From assembly GCA_035263105.1 (NCBI GenBank), contig DATFRO010000042.1, positions 19,483-83,482 on the forward strand: a stretch of 64,000 nt of DNA, in the 5' to 3' direction. The notes beneath the pieces are model-generated. The model was not told the DNA's origin and searched no databases. It worked only from the letters and a program-made list of their open reading frames with translations. Origin of the DNA: DATBVX01 sp035263105 (GTDB taxonomy: Bacteria; Pseudomonadota; Gammaproteobacteria; Steroidobacterales; Steroidobacteraceae). A program made the translations under genes and the position numbers. Below, piece after piece: positions 27,214 through 36,154 of this stretch (position 1 is its first letter; every line of letters begins with the position of its first letter).

Positions 27214-28440
27214 CTAGCGCGCGTTGACGTCCGCGCTGCCGTCCTGGGCGAGGATCTTGCGATCGGGGGGCGGATTGCGCTGCGCGACGAGTTCCGCGAC
27301 GCGCGTTCCGGGGGGCGGATTGTCGTAGAAGTAGCCGCGGATGCCCGCGTGAATCGCGCTCGCCAGCTGGTCCTGGCGTTTCGGATCCTTCAGCCGCCGC
27401 TCTTCACCGGGATTGGAGATATAGGCGGTCTCGACCAGGAGCGACGGAATGTCGGGTGACTTCAACACGACGAACCCCGCCTGCTGCACGTTGTGCTTGC
27501 GCACCTCGCCCACGCGATCGAGTTCCGTCAGCACGCTCTGGGCGGCCGACAGACTCGCCGTCAGGCTGGCGGTCTGCGACAGGTCGAGCAGCACTGAGGC
27601 GAGCACGTTGTCCTTGTCGTCGAGCGACACGCCGCCGATCAGGTCCGAGGCGTTTTCGCGCTCGGCCAGCCAGCGTGCCGCCTCGTCGCTCGCGCCACGC
27701 GGCGACAACACGTACACCGATGAGCCCGCGATGCTGCGATCGCGGATCGAATCCGCGTGCACCGACACGAACAGGTCGGCTTTCTGCGCCCGCGCCCGGT
27801 TCATGCGATCGCGCAGGGTGATGTAGTAGTCGCCGTCGCGGATGAGCACCGCGCGCATGCCGGGCTCGTGATTCATGCGCTCGGCGAGCGCACGCGCCAC
27901 GGCGAGCACGACGTCTTTCTCGCGCGTGCCGCTGCGCCCGATCGCGCCCGGGTCATCACCGCCGTGCCCGGCATCGACCGCGATCACCAGGTCGCGTGCC
28001 GCGTCCACTTCGGGCGCGTGTTGCACTTTCACCGGTGCGGGCTGACCGGGCAGTTCGAGATCGATCACCAGCCGATTGCCGTAGGTTTCGTTCGGATCGA
28101 CCGCGAAGCTCTTCGGTTGCACCGCGGAATTCAGGTCGAGAACGACGCGCAGGCTCCCATCGTCGCGCGGTCCGAGGCGAACGCTGCGGATCACGCCCTG
28201 GCCGGCAGGGGGCGAGAGCGTGCTCGAGGCGGTGGCGCCCGCGACATCGACGACGACGCGATCGGGATTGCGCAGCGTGAACAGGTTGTGGGTCGCTGGG
28301 CCGCTCAGCTCGAGCACGACGCGCGTGTGATCGGGACCTGCCCAGAGTCTTACATCACGGACTTCGACCGAGTGAGCCGTGCCGATGCCCAGGACCTGCA
28401 GGACAGCTAGAACGATGTAGGGCGCGGCGCGTTTCGGCAT
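27214..28440 (-). CDS. amiC: Periplasmic N-acetylmuramoyl-L-alanine amidase (AmiB/AmiC type)
   Basis: 408-residue zinc amidase that splits septal peptidoglycan. It has a signal peptide (about residues 1-24), an AMIN domain (about 25-130) that binds peptidoglycan at the septum, and an Amidase_3 domain (about 170-390) with VIAVDAGHGGDDPGAIG (zinc His), LFVSVHADSI and LLVETAYISNPGEE (catalytic Glu). There is no LysM domain, unlike E. coli AmiB, which occupies this position; AmiB and AmiC cannot be separated by name from sequence alone. Confidence 0.93.
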   Translation of the reverse strand: MPKRAAPYIVLAVLQVLGIGTAHSVEVRDVRLWAGPDHTRVVLELSGPATHNLFTLRNPDRVVVDVAGATASSTLSPPAGQGVIRSVRLGPRDDGSLRVVLDLNSAVQPKSFAVDPNETYGNRLVIDLELPGQPAPVKVQHAPEVDAARDLVIAVDAGHGGDDPGAIGRSGTREKDVVLAVARALAERMNHEPGMRAVLIRDGDYYITLRDRMNRARAQKADLFVSVHADSIRDRSIAGSSVYVLSPRGASDEAARWLAERENASDLIGGVSLDDKDNVLASVLLDLSQTASLTASLSAAQSVLTELDRVGEVRKHNVQQAGFVVLKSPDIPSLLVETAYISNPGEERRLKDPKRQDQLASAIHAGIRGYFYDNPPPGTRVAELVAQRNPPPDRKILAQDGSADVNAR

Positions 28441-28469
28441 GGACCCAGCAGACGGGTTGCAGTGCCGCT

Positions 28470-28499
28470 AATGTAAACTGCCCGCAAAGAAGTTTTCAA
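28470..28499 (-). promoter_or_regulatory. Putative promoter of amiC-mutL-miaA-hfq
   Basis: Minus strand: TTGAAA (28494-28499), an 18-base spacer, then TACATT (28470-28475), about 30 bases before the amiC ATG in a locally A+T-rich gap after tsaE. It would let the mutL-hfq block be expressed apart from nnr-tsaE. Confidence 0.5.
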
Positions 28500-28540
28500 T
28501 AGAAATTATGGGGATAGGAAACGATGCTGAACGCTTACCT

Positions 28541-29044
28541 TCACAACCGCGGCTTTGCAGCAGCCTGTGTCAGTAGCGACAGCACGCGCTTTCCGGCGGT
28601 GCTCAGTGCCCTGAATGCGATCCGTCGGCCAGGATTCGCCACTGAGAGATCGATTTCGAGGTCGGTGAGCGGCAAGGCTCCTTGGCCGCGTTCCGGCCAT
28701 TCGATTAAAAGGACCCTTCCCGGCTCCAACAGTTCGCGCACCCCGAGCGCCTCGATCTCCTGAGCTGACTGCACGCGGTACAGGTCGAGGTGGGCAATCT
28801 CGAGGGGCGGCGCCGAGTACGTTTCGAGCAAAGTGAACGTCGGACTGCGCACCGTGCCCTGAATGCCGAGCGCGCGCAGCACGCCGCGCACCAGCGTGGT
28901 CTTGCCGGCGCCCAGCTCGCCTTTCAAGCCGACAACGAACACCGCCGCGGACGCATCCGCAAGTGCACGCGCCAGTCGAGCGCCGGCCTCGAGCGTGACG
29001 GCCGCGTCCGGCGCCATCAGGTCGAACGTTGCGGATTCAGGCAT
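28541..29044 (-). CDS. tsaE: tRNA threonylcarbamoyladenosine biosynthesis ATPase TsaE
   Basis: 167-residue P-loop ATPase that drives t6A37 synthesis with TsaB and TsaD. GELGAGKTTLVRGVLRALG is the Walker A, RSPTFTLLETY the switch region, and HLDLYRV and LIEWPERG are family blocks. The ATG at 29044 gives the usual first strand (ATFDL) but overlaps nnr by 28 bases; an alternative ATG at 29017 sits in TGATG with the nnr stop. Neither has a Shine-Dalgarno, so expression is probably coupled to nnr. Confidence 0.95.
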   Translation of the reverse strand: MPESATFDLMAPDAAVTLEAGARLARALADASAAVFVVGLKGELGAGKTTLVRGVLRALGIQGTVRSPTFTLLETYSAPPLEIAHLDLYRVQSAQEIEALGVRELLEPGRVLLIEWPERGQGALPLTDLEIDLSVANPGRRIAFRALSTAGKRVLSLLTQAAAKPRL

Positions 29045-30504
29045 GCGGGTAAGCGCGCGATCACATCGCTCGCGATCATGCCGCGTTCGCCCGCCTGGGC
29101 CGCGGCATCGCCCGCCAGGGCATGAGCGAGCACTGCCGCGCGGGCGGCCGTCCATGGATCGCGCAGCTGGGCCAGCAAAGCGCCAGTGATTCCCGCGAGC
29201 ACATCGCCCATCCCGGCGGTCGCCATGCCCGGGTTGCCGCGGTTGCAGAGCGCGGGCGTATCTCCATTCGAACCGATGAGCGTGCCCGCACCCTTGAGCA
29301 CGACGACGCCGCCAAAGCGTGCGTGCAATTCGGTGAGGGCGGCCACGCGATCGTTCTGTACGGCGTTCGCATCGGTGCCGAGCAGACGGCCGGCTTCACC
29401 CGGATGCGGCGTGAGGATCCAGTCGTCGCGTCGACGCGGATTCGTCGCGAGCAGGTTGAGCGCGTCCGCGTCCAGCACCAGGGGACGCTCCGCGTTCTGC
29501 ACGCTGTCGAACATCGCGCGCGCCCAGGTGTCGCGACCGAGACCGGGGCCCGAGACGATGACATCGGCCTGCTGGATCAGGGGCTCGAGCGCCGGCAGAT
29601 CTTCGACGCCGTGACACATGAGCTCGGGCCGGCCGGCCATCACCGCAGTGAGGTTCGCCGCGCGCGTCGCCACCGTCACGAGTCCGGCACCGCTGCGCAG
29701 GCACGCCTCCGCGCACAGGCGCGCAGCGCCGGGCATTCCCGCTCCGCCCGCGACGATGAGCACGTGTCCGAACTCACCTTTGTGAGCGGTGCGCCGCCGG
29801 CGCGGCAGCACGCGGTTGATGAATTCGCGATCGAGGCGGTCGACGGCGGGTCGTGCAACCTGCTCCGGCACGGTGACGTCGAGAGCGTCGAATTCGAGCT
29901 CACCCGTTACGTCCGGGCCCGCGCCCAGGAACAGCCCGAGCTTCAGGCCGATGAACGACACCGTGCGCGTTGCCTGGATGCAGCGACCCATGATGCGGCC
30001 GGTATCGGCGTTGAGACCGCTCGGCAGGTCGATGGCGAGCACCGGTCTGCCGCTCGCGTTGACCTGCTCGACCACTTCACAGGTGCCGGCATCGAGGGGC
30101 CGATCGAGCCCGGTGCCGAACAACGCGTCGACGACAACGTCGGCCCAGGCGAGTCGCGCGGCCTCGAAGGACCGGATGGCGACGCCGGCATCGCGGCACT
30201 CCTGCCACGCCCGCTGGGCATCTCCCGACAAGCGCTGCGGATCGGCGAGCGTTGCAACCTCGACTTGCAGGCTCGCGCGGCGCGCGAGCGTGGCGAGGAC
30301 GTAACCGTCGCCGCCGTTGTTGCCGTTGCCGCACAACACGACAAGGCGCTGCGCCTGCGGCCAGCGCCCGCGCAGCGCGCGCAACGCCGCCTCGCCCGCG
30401 CGTGTCATCAGGGTGAACCCGGGAATGCCGAGCGTGTCGATCGCGTAGCGATCGAGTGCGCGCACTTGCGCAGCCGTGTACAGGGCGGTGGGAAGGCTGG
30501 CCAC
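29017..30504 (-). CDS. nnr: Bifunctional NAD(P)H-hydrate repair enzyme (epimerase + ADP-dependent dehydratase)
   Basis: 495 residues that repair hydrated NAD(P)H. The N-terminal epimerase half has VVLCGNGNNGGDGYVLA and VDALFGTGLDRPLD; the C-terminal ribokinase-like dehydratase half has HVLIVAGGAGMPGAARL, ILTPHPGEAGRLLG and NRGNPGMATAGMGDVLAG. I place the start at the GTG at 30504; upstream frame overlaps queG and reads as noise. A perfect minus-strand TATAAT ends only 7 bases before this GTG and no Shine-Dalgarno is present. Confidence 0.95.
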   Translation of the reverse strand: MASLPTALYTAAQVRALDRYAIDTLGIPGFTLMTRAGEAALRALRGRWPQAQRLVVLCGNGNNGGDGYVLATLARRASLQVEVATLADPQRLSGDAQRAWQECRDAGVAIRSFEAARLAWADVVVDALFGTGLDRPLDAGTCEVVEQVNASGRPVLAIDLPSGLNADTGRIMGRCIQATRTVSFIGLKLGLFLGAGPDVTGELEFDALDVTVPEQVARPAVDRLDREFINRVLPRRRRTAHKGEFGHVLIVAGGAGMPGAARLCAEACLRSGAGLVTVATRAANLTAVMAGRPELMCHGVEDLPALEPLIQQADVIVSGPGLGRDTWARAMFDSVQNAERPLVLDADALNLLATNPRRRDDWILTPHPGEAGRLLGTDANAVQNDRVAALTELHARFGGVVVLKGAGTLIGSNGDTPALCNRGNPGMATAGMGDVLAGITGALLAQLRDPWTAARAAVLAHALAGDAAAQAGERGMIASDVIARLPACLNPQRST

Positions 30505-30511
30505 GACGGCG

Positions 30512-30519
30512 ATTATACT
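30512..30519. promoter_or_regulatory. Symmetric -10 box shared by divergent nnr and queG
   Basis: The 8 bases ATTATACT read as TATAAT on the minus strand (30517-30512), 7 bases before the nnr GTG, and as TATACT on the plus strand (30514-30519), 6 bases before the queG ATG. Usual -10-to-start spacing would put both transcription starts at or next to the start codons. The -35 regions match poorly on both sides. Confidence 0.45.
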
Positions 30520-30525
30520 GAGCCG

Positions 30526-31629
30526 ATGAATGCGCTCCCCGATGCAGGCGGTACGCGGGCCGGGGCTGGTCCGCACGATCCGGCAGCGCTGGCCGCGCAG
30601 ATCAAGCACTGGGGCGAAGAGCTGGGCTTCCAGCAGGTCGGGATCGCCGGGGTGGCCCTCGCCGCGGACGAAGGACATCTGCAGGAATGGGTCGCCCGCG
30701 GCTGGCACGGCGACATGCAATACATGGCGAGCCACGGCACGCGTCGCAGCCGTCCCGCCGATCTCGTCCCGGGAACGCTGCGCGTGATCTCGGTGCGCAT
30801 GGACTATCTGCCACCCGGCGCGCGCGAGGCGTGGTCGGTGATGGCGGATCCGGAGCGCGCCTTCATTTCGCGCTACGCCCTCGGTCGTGACTACCACAAG
30901 CTGCTGCGTCAGCGGCTGCAGAAGCTCGCCGATCGCATCGCGGGTGCGATCGGGCCGTTCGGCTATCGCGTGTTCGTCGACAGTGCGCCCGTGCTGGAGA
31001 AAGCGCTCGCGCGCGACGCGGGGCTCGGCTGGATCGGCAAGCACACCAATCTCCTCAACCGCCACGCGGGCTCGTGGTTCTTCCTCGGCGAGCTGTTCAC
31101 CGACCTGCCACTACCCCTCGACCAGGCGCCGACCAATCATTGCGGCAGTTGCACTGCATGCATCGATATCTGTCCGACCCGCGCGATTCGCGGACCTTAC
31201 CAGCTCGACGCGCGGCGCTGCATCTCCTATCTCACCATCGAGCATCACGGTTCGATTCCGACGGAGCTGCGCAAGGCGATGGGCAATCGCATCTACGGCT
31301 GCGATGACTGCCAGCTCGTGTGCCCGTGGAATCGCTACGCACGCCTGAGCCGCGAAATGGACTTCAGGCCGCGACACGGCCTCGATGACGTCTCACTCGC
31401 GGAGCTGTTCGCGTGGTCGGAAAGCACGTTCCTCGAGCGCACGGCCGGCAGCGCGATCCGGCGCATCGGTCATGCACGCTGGCTGCGCAACATCGCGGTC
31501 GCGCTCGGCAACGCCGCGCCGAGTGCGCCGACACGCGCGGCGCTCGAGAGTCGACGCGACGATCCCTCGGCATTGGTGCGGGAGCACGTGGGCTGGGCGC
31601 TCGAGCGACACCGGCTCGCCAGCCCCTGA
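30526..31629 (+). CDS. queG: Epoxyqueuosine reductase QueG
   Basis: 367-residue cobalamin and iron-sulfur enzyme of the last step of queuosine synthesis in tRNA. The ferredoxin-like part has two cysteine sets, CGSCTACIDICPTRA and CDDCQLVCPWN, for two 4Fe-4S clusters; the N-terminal half holds VFVDSAPVLEKALARDAGLG. A HEAT-like C-terminal tail follows. It diverges from nnr with only 21 bases between starts, the E. coli yjeS/yjeF order. The ATG at 30526 has no Shine-Dalgarno. Confidence 0.97.
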   Translation: MNALPDAGGTRAGAGPHDPAALAAQIKHWGEELGFQQVGIAGVALAADEGHLQEWVARGWHGDMQYMASHGTRRSRPADLVPGTLRVISVRMDYLPPGAREAWSVMADPERAFISRYALGRDYHKLLRQRLQKLADRIAGAIGPFGYRVFVDSAPVLEKALARDAGLGWIGKHTNLLNRHAGSWFFLGELFTDLPLPLDQAPTNHCGSCTACIDICPTRAIRGPYQLDARRCISYLTIEHHGSIPTELRKAMGNRIYGCDDCQLVCPWNRYARLSREMDFRPRHGLDDVSLAELFAWSESTFLERTAGSAIRRIGHARWLRNIAVALGNAAPSAPTRAALESRRDDPSALVREHVGWALERHRLASP

Positions 31630-31647
31630 GCAGGCGGCGGCGCGGAA

Positions 31648-32505
31648 TCAGGCCAGGCGCCGCGCCACTTTCACATTGTCGATGAGGCGCGCCCGGCCGA
31701 GCCGCGCGGCGGCGAGGATCCTGATCTCCGCCTGCGGGTCCTGCACCGGTTGCAGGTCATGGGCCTGGCGGATGGAAAAATAATCCGGTCGAAAGCCCGC
31801 CTCCACCAGGTTCTGCATGCCGCTCTGCTCGATTCTCTCGAACTGCGTCGCGCCCGATTCGATCTCCTGCCGCGCGGCCTCGAGCGCCGCGAACAGGCGC
31901 GGTGCGACCTGGCGCTCCTCCGCACTCAGGTAGCGATTGCGCGAGCTGAGGGCGAGGCCATCGGCGTCGCGCGTCGTCGCCATGCCGCGCACCTCGACCG
32001 GGATGCACAGGTCCGTGACCATGCGCCGGATGATGAGCAGCTGCTGGAAGTCCTTCTCGCCGAAGATCGCGATATCCGACTGCACGATGTTGAACAGCTT
32101 CGCCACCACCGTCGCGACGCCCGCGAAGTGACCCGGCCGGAATGCGCCGCACAGCACGCCCGAGAGCTCCGGTACGTCGACGATCGTGCTGTGCTGATAG
32201 CCGCCCGGGTAGATCTCCTCGACCTCCGGCTGGAACAGCAGGTCCGCCTTCGCGAGCGCGAGCAAACGGCGGTCCTCCTCCGGCGTGCGTGGATAGGCGG
32301 AGAAGTCTTCCTTGGGTCCGAACTGCAGCGGGTTGACGAAGATGCTGACGATCACCCGGTCGGCCGCGTCGCGCGCCTGCCGCACCAGGCGAATGTGCCC
32401 GTCGTGGAGGTTCCCCATCGTTGGCACGAGGGCGACTTTGAGATTCTGCCGCCGCCAGCCCGACACGCGCTCGCGCAGCGCGGCTATGCGTACCAGCTCC
32501 TCCAT
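31648..32505 (-). CDS. panC: Pantothenate synthetase
   Basis: 285-residue ligase joining pantoate and beta-alanine with ATP. VPTMGNLHDGHIRLV, FVNPLQFGPKEDF, FRPGHFAGVATVV, FGEKDFQQLLIIRRM and LALSSRNRYLS are diagnostic. Its ATG is one base after the panB stop. It converges with queG. Confidence 0.98.
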   Translation of the reverse strand: MEELVRIAALRERVSGWRRQNLKVALVPTMGNLHDGHIRLVRQARDAADRVIVSIFVNPLQFGPKEDFSAYPRTPEEDRRLLALAKADLLFQPEVEEIYPGGYQHSTIVDVPELSGVLCGAFRPGHFAGVATVVAKLFNIVQSDIAIFGEKDFQQLLIIRRMVTDLCIPVEVRGMATTRDADGLALSSRNRYLSAEERQVAPRLFAALEAARQEIESGATQFERIEQSGMQNLVEAGFRPDYFSIRQAHDLQPVQDPQAEIRILAAARLGRARLIDNVKVARRLA

Positions 32506-32506
32506 C

Positions 32507-33334
32507 TCAGAAGCAGTGCTCGGGCGCCGGATAACTGCGGTCTTTCACCGCGCGCACGTAACCCTGCACAGCCTGCAAGGGGCTCCCGGCACCTTCCATG
32601 AAATTGCGCACGAAGCGCGGCTTGCGTCCGGTGGTGATGTCGAGGATGTCGTAGAGCACGAGAATCTGCCCGTCCACGTCCGGGCCCGCGCCGATCCCGA
32701 TCACCGGCACTTCGAGCGCATGCGCGATGGTGGCGCCGAGCTCGGCTGGTATGCACTCGAGCAGCACGATGTCGGCGCCTGCGGAAGCGAGCGACTTCGC
32801 GTCATCGATCATCTGCCTCGCGGCCTGCTCCTCACGCCCCTGCACGCGAAAGCCGCCGATCTTGTGCACCGACTGCGGCTTGAGCCCGAGGTGCGCACAC
32901 ACCGCGATGTCGTGGCTGGCGAGGAACTCCACTGTCTCGTGCTGCCCCGAGCCGCTTTCGAGCTTCACCATCTTGGCGCCGCCTTCCTGCATCAGGCGCA
33001 CGGCGTTCTGCAACGCCTGCTCCTTGGACGAATAGCTCATGAACGGCATGTCGGCGACCAGGAACGGACGATACAGCGCACGCGCGACGATGCGGCTGTG
33101 ATAGATGACGTGATCCATGGTGACCGGCACGGTGGTGTCGTGTCCCTGGATCACCATGCCGAGCGAATCGCCGACCAGCACCAGATCGACGTCCGCCTCG
33201 TCGAGCAGCACCGCGAAACTCGCGTCGTAGCAGGTGAGGCAGGCGATCTTCTCGCCGTTCGCCTTCATCGTTCCGAGCGTCGCCACGTTGACGGGCGGGC
33301 GGGCCGAGCCGCGCAGCTGCAGCTGGGTGTACAT
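32507..33334 (-). CDS. panB: 3-methyl-2-oxobutanoate hydroxymethyltransferase
   Basis: 275-residue TIM-barrel enzyme that makes ketopantoate from ketoisovalerate and methylene-tetrahydrofolate. CLTCYDASFAVLLDEADVD, VGDSLGMVIQGHDTTVPV, GGAKMVKLESG, HLGLKPQSVHKIGGFRVQG and IGIGAGPDVDGQILV are family blocks. It leads straight into panC. Confidence 0.98.
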   Translation of the reverse strand: MYTQLQLRGSARPPVNVATLGTMKANGEKIACLTCYDASFAVLLDEADVDLVLVGDSLGMVIQGHDTTVPVTMDHVIYHSRIVARALYRPFLVADMPFMSYSSKEQALQNAVRLMQEGGAKMVKLESGSGQHETVEFLASHDIAVCAHLGLKPQSVHKIGGFRVQGREEQAARQMIDDAKSLASAGADIVLLECIPAELGATIAHALEVPVIGIGAGPDVDGQILVLYDILDITTGRKPRFVRNFMEGAGSPLQAVQGYVRAVKDRSYPAPEHCF

Positions 33335-33393
33335 ACGGGAGGTGCAGAATGTCTACTTTGCGGCCAACAAGCAAATAGCCGGACAGAGCTTCC

Positions 33394-34053
33394 CTAGCGC
33401 TCCAGTGCGCTCGGCGCTGGGTTGAAATACTGGCGTCCGCGCCGCATGCGCTGGATCTCGCGGAACAGAAGCTCATAGTCCTGCTCGTTGTTCACCAGGT
33501 CGATGCCCGCGGTGTTGACGATGAGGAGCGGTGCAGCGTCGTAGTGCAGGAAGAAGCGCGCGTAAGTGTCCGCGACGCGCTCGAGGTAGCTGCGCTCGAT
33601 GAGCTGCTCGTACTTGAGCCCGCGGCGTGCGATGCGTTCCATCAGCACGTCGACCGGCGCCTGCAGGTAGATCACCAGGTCGGGCTTCGGTGCATCGATG
33701 GCGAGCTTGGCGTACACCTGTTCGTAGAGCGCGTACTCCTCGTCATCGAGCGTCACGCGCGCGAACAGCCGGTCCTTGTCGAGCAGGTAGTCGGCGACGC
33801 GCACCGGGTCGAACAGGTCCTGCTGGCGGAACTCCTGCAGCTGGCGCGTGCGTGCGAAGAGAAAGAAGAGTTGCGTGGGGAACGCCGCGGCGCGCGGGTT
33901 GCGATAGAAGCGCTCGAGAAACGGGTTCTCCTCGGTCTGCTCGAGGATCAGCTCGCTCCCGAAACTCTGCGCGAGCCGGCGCGCGAGACTCGTCTTGCCC
34001 ACGCCGATCGGGCCTTCGACCACGACGAAACGGTGCACCGGCGCTGTCGACAT
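33394..34053 (-). CDS. Deoxynucleoside kinase (deoxyadenosine/deoxyguanosine kinase family)
   Basis: 219-residue P-loop kinase that phosphorylates deoxynucleosides for salvage. VVEGPIGVGKTSLARRLA is the Walker A, FLERFYRN and FLFARTRQLQEF are family helices, and DRLFARVTL and RRGLKYEQLIERSYLERV the DRS-like and lid regions. It lies 7 bases after folK and 59 before panB. Such kinases are common beside folK and panBC in gammaproteobacteria. The preferred base cannot be read. Confidence 0.92.
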   Translation of the reverse strand: MSTAPVHRFVVVEGPIGVGKTSLARRLAQSFGSELILEQTEENPFLERFYRNPRAAAFPTQLFFLFARTRQLQEFRQQDLFDPVRVADYLLDKDRLFARVTLDDEEYALYEQVYAKLAIDAPKPDLVIYLQAPVDVLMERIARRGLKYEQLIERSYLERVADTYARFFLHYDAAPLLIVNTAGIDLVNNEQDYELLFREIQRMRRGRQYFNPAPSALER

Positions 34054-34060
34054 GGATGCC

Positions 34061-34582
34061 TCAATCTCCGCGAGGTGAACAGCGCTGGCGTGCGCGCGCG
34101 AGGGGTCTCAGTCCCTTGGAGCCCAACTGCCGCGCGAGTTCGTCGACCGGGCCGTGTCCCGGTACGAAGAGTGCCGGCGCGATGTCCGCGAGAGGATACA
34201 GGACGAAATTGCGCGCATGAATACCGGGGTGCGGCAGTGTCAGTCCCGGCTCCTGGAGTCGCAGCCCGTCGTAGAGCAGCAGGTCGAGATCGATGCGCCG
34301 TGGTCCCCAGCGCACGGGCGGTGGCGTGCGACCCATGTCGCTCTCGATGCGCTTGAGTTCATGTAACAGCTCGACAGCCGACAGCTGTGTGAGCAATCCC
34401 GCCGCGGCATTGACGAAATCCGGCTGATCGGCCGGGCCGAGCGGCGTACTCACATAGAGGCGTGACTGCACCACGCAGCGCGTGCGCGCAATCGCCGCCA
34501 GGTGAGTGAACGCCGACAGCACCTGCGCTTGCGGACCGTCGAGGTTGCTGCCCAGCCCGACGTAAGCGGGCACCCAGTGCAT
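34061..34582 (-). CDS. folK: 2-amino-4-hydroxy-6-hydroxymethyldihydropteridine pyrophosphokinase
   Basis: 173-residue HPPK of folate synthesis, transferring pyrophosphate from ATP to the pterin. AYVGLGSNLDGPQAQV, the catalytic region RWGPRRIDLDLLLYDG and LPHPGIHARNFVLYPLADIA are diagnostic. It follows pcnB by 8 bases, the standard pcnB-folK order. Confidence 0.98.
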   Translation of the reverse strand: MHWVPAYVGLGSNLDGPQAQVLSAFTHLAAIARTRCVVQSRLYVSTPLGPADQPDFVNAAAGLLTQLSAVELLHELKRIESDMGRTPPPVRWGPRRIDLDLLLYDGLRLQEPGLTLPHPGIHARNFVLYPLADIAPALFVPGHGPVDELARQLGSKGLRPLARARQRCSPRGD

Positions 34583-34590
34583 GCTCGGGC

Positions 34591-35961
34591 TCAGGGCGAG
34601 GCGGAGCTGGGCCGCCTGCGACGACGCCGTCGGCGCGGCCGCCGCGTTCCGGGACTGTGCCCGGGACCGTTGCCGGACTTCACCATCGTCTCACGCTCGG
34701 CGGCGGATGCGGTCTGCACCTCGGTCCACCACTTCGCGATCTCCGCCTCTTCCGCACCCACCTGCGCGCGCAAGAGCAGCAGGTCGTAGGCCGCACGAAA
34801 ACGCGGATGACTGAGAAGTGAAAGCGCCTTCTTGCCCTCGCGGCGCCGGAAGCGCGGCTGGAGCGTGAACATCTCGCGCATCGGCAACGTGAAGCGCCGC
34901 GGGATTGAAACCCGCGACTGTTGCGTGCGCACGATCTCTTCGCAGGCGTTGAACAGCGCGAGCGACTCCGGCTGCCCGTTCTCCTGCAGTTGCCGGGCAC
35001 GTTCGGCCACCGGCCCATAGAACAGCACGGCGAAGAGGAACGTCGGCGTCACCGGCTTGTCGGCCGCGACACGCGCATCCGTGTTCGCGAGGCCCGCCTG
35101 CAGGAGTTGCGCCTCGGCGCCGTGCGGCGCGCGCTTCAGCAGCGCCCCTGCTTGCGGGAACAAGTGCTCGAGCAGTCCGTAGTGCTGCAGGAGCCGCAGT
35201 GCTTCGCAACCGAACCCGCTGAGGAACAGCTTCAGTGTCTCATCGAACAGGCGCGCCGCGGGCACGTGCGTGAGCAGGTACGCGAGCTCGCGGATCGGTT
35301 CCTCAGTGTGCGTCTCGATCGAGAAGCCGAGCTTCGCGGCAAACCGGATCGCACGCAGCATACGCACCGGATCTTCGTGGTAACGCGTGACCGGGTCGCC
35401 GATGAGGCGCAGGCGGCGCGCCGCGACATCCTCGACGCCACCAACGAAGTCCCACACCGAGAAGTCTTCGATGTTGTAGTAGAGCGCGTTGGCGGTGAAG
35501 TCGCGCCGCCACACGTCCTCTTCGATGGTGCCGTAGACGTTGTCGCGCAGGATTCGCCCGCGCGCGTCGAGCACGCGTTGTGCTGCCGGGTCGGCCGCGT
35601 GCCATTCGTCCTCGTCGCGCTCCTCCGGCTGCCACTGATGCGCGGCGCGGAAGGTCGCGACTTCGACGATCTCGTTGCCGAAGTACACGTGCGCCAGGCG
35701 AAAGCGCCGCCCGATCAGCCGGCAATTGCGGAACAGCGCACGCACCTCGTCGGGCGAAGCATTGGTCGCGATATCGAAATCCTTCGGCTGCAGCCCGAGC
35801 AGCAGATCACGCACGCTCCCGCCGACGAGGAACGCCTGGTAGCCGCCTTCCTTGAGGCGGTACAGAACGCGCAGCGCGTTGGCCGAGATGGCGGAGCGCG
35901 AGATCGGGTGCCCGGAACGCGGAACGACCGTCGGCTGCGCACCGGAAGAAGCGAGGTTCAA
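34591..35961 (-). CDS. pcnB: Poly(A) polymerase I
   Basis: About 456-residue class II nucleotidyltransferase that polyadenylates RNA for decay. FLVGGSVRDLLLGLQPKDFD, IATNASPDEVRALFRNCRLI, RRFRLAHVYFG and RDFTANALYYNI give PcnB rather than CCA-adding enzyme. The C-terminus ends in a run of eight arginines. No ATG is usable: I chose the TTG at 35961 because the longer frame to 36078 runs antisense through tRNA-Glu. It heads pcnB-folK-dNK-panB-panC. Confidence 0.93.
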   Translation of the reverse strand: MNLASSGAQPTVVPRSGHPISRSAISANALRVLYRLKEGGYQAFLVGGSVRDLLLGLQPKDFDIATNASPDEVRALFRNCRLIGRRFRLAHVYFGNEIVEVATFRAAHQWQPEERDEDEWHAADPAAQRVLDARGRILRDNVYGTIEEDVWRRDFTANALYYNIEDFSVWDFVGGVEDVAARRLRLIGDPVTRYHEDPVRMLRAIRFAAKLGFSIETHTEEPIRELAYLLTHVPAARLFDETLKLFLSGFGCEALRLLQHYGLLEHLFPQAGALLKRAPHGAEAQLLQAGLANTDARVAADKPVTPTFLFAVLFYGPVAERARQLQENGQPESLALFNACEEIVRTQQSRVSIPRRFTLPMREMFTLQPRFRRREGKKALSLLSHPRFRAAYDLLLLRAQVGAEEAEIAKWWTEVQTASAAERETMVKSGNGPGHSPGTRRPRRRRRRRRPSSASP

Positions 35962-35974
35962 ATTGGTTTTTCGC

Positions 35975-36002
35975 TTGAGGGCCGAAAGGCGGGCCGTATA
36001 AT
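35975..36002 (+). promoter_or_regulatory. Sigma-70 promoter of tRNA-Glu(CTC)
   Basis: TTGAGG (35975-35980), a 16-base spacer and a perfect TATAAT (35997-36002), followed by a G+C-rich discriminator (ACCGCGCC). Mature tRNA begins 38 bases later. The same bases read TATTAT on the minus strand about 36 bases before the pcnB start, so the box may serve both directions. Confidence 0.75.
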
Positions 36003-36039
36003 ACCGCGCCCATTCGCCGGCACCCGCGCGGACTAAGAC

Positions 36040-36115
36040 GCTCCCATCGTCTAGAGGCCCAGGACACAGCCCTCTCAAGGCTGGTACGAGGGTTCGAATC
36101 CCTCTGGGAGCGCCA
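36040..36115 (+). tRNA. tRNA-Glu, anticodon CTC
   Basis: 76 nucleotides including CCA. The acceptor stem pairs GCTCCCA with TGGGAGC, discriminator G. The D arm has the Glu-type TCGTCTAGAGGCCCAGGAC; the anticodon stem CAGCC/GGCTG closes loop CTCTCAA, giving CTC for codon GAG. The T arm reads GAGGGTTCGAATCCCTC. Confidence 0.97.
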
Positions 36116-36154
36116 ATACAAACAGTGATTTAGTTCTCATTGTTGATGTCACTT

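Noticed and set aside
34591..36078. Full-length 495-codon reading of pcnB
   Set aside because: The extra N-terminal part is the antisense of tRNA-Glu and its promoter, so the start must lie downstream; the TTG at 35961 is the best in-frame candidate.
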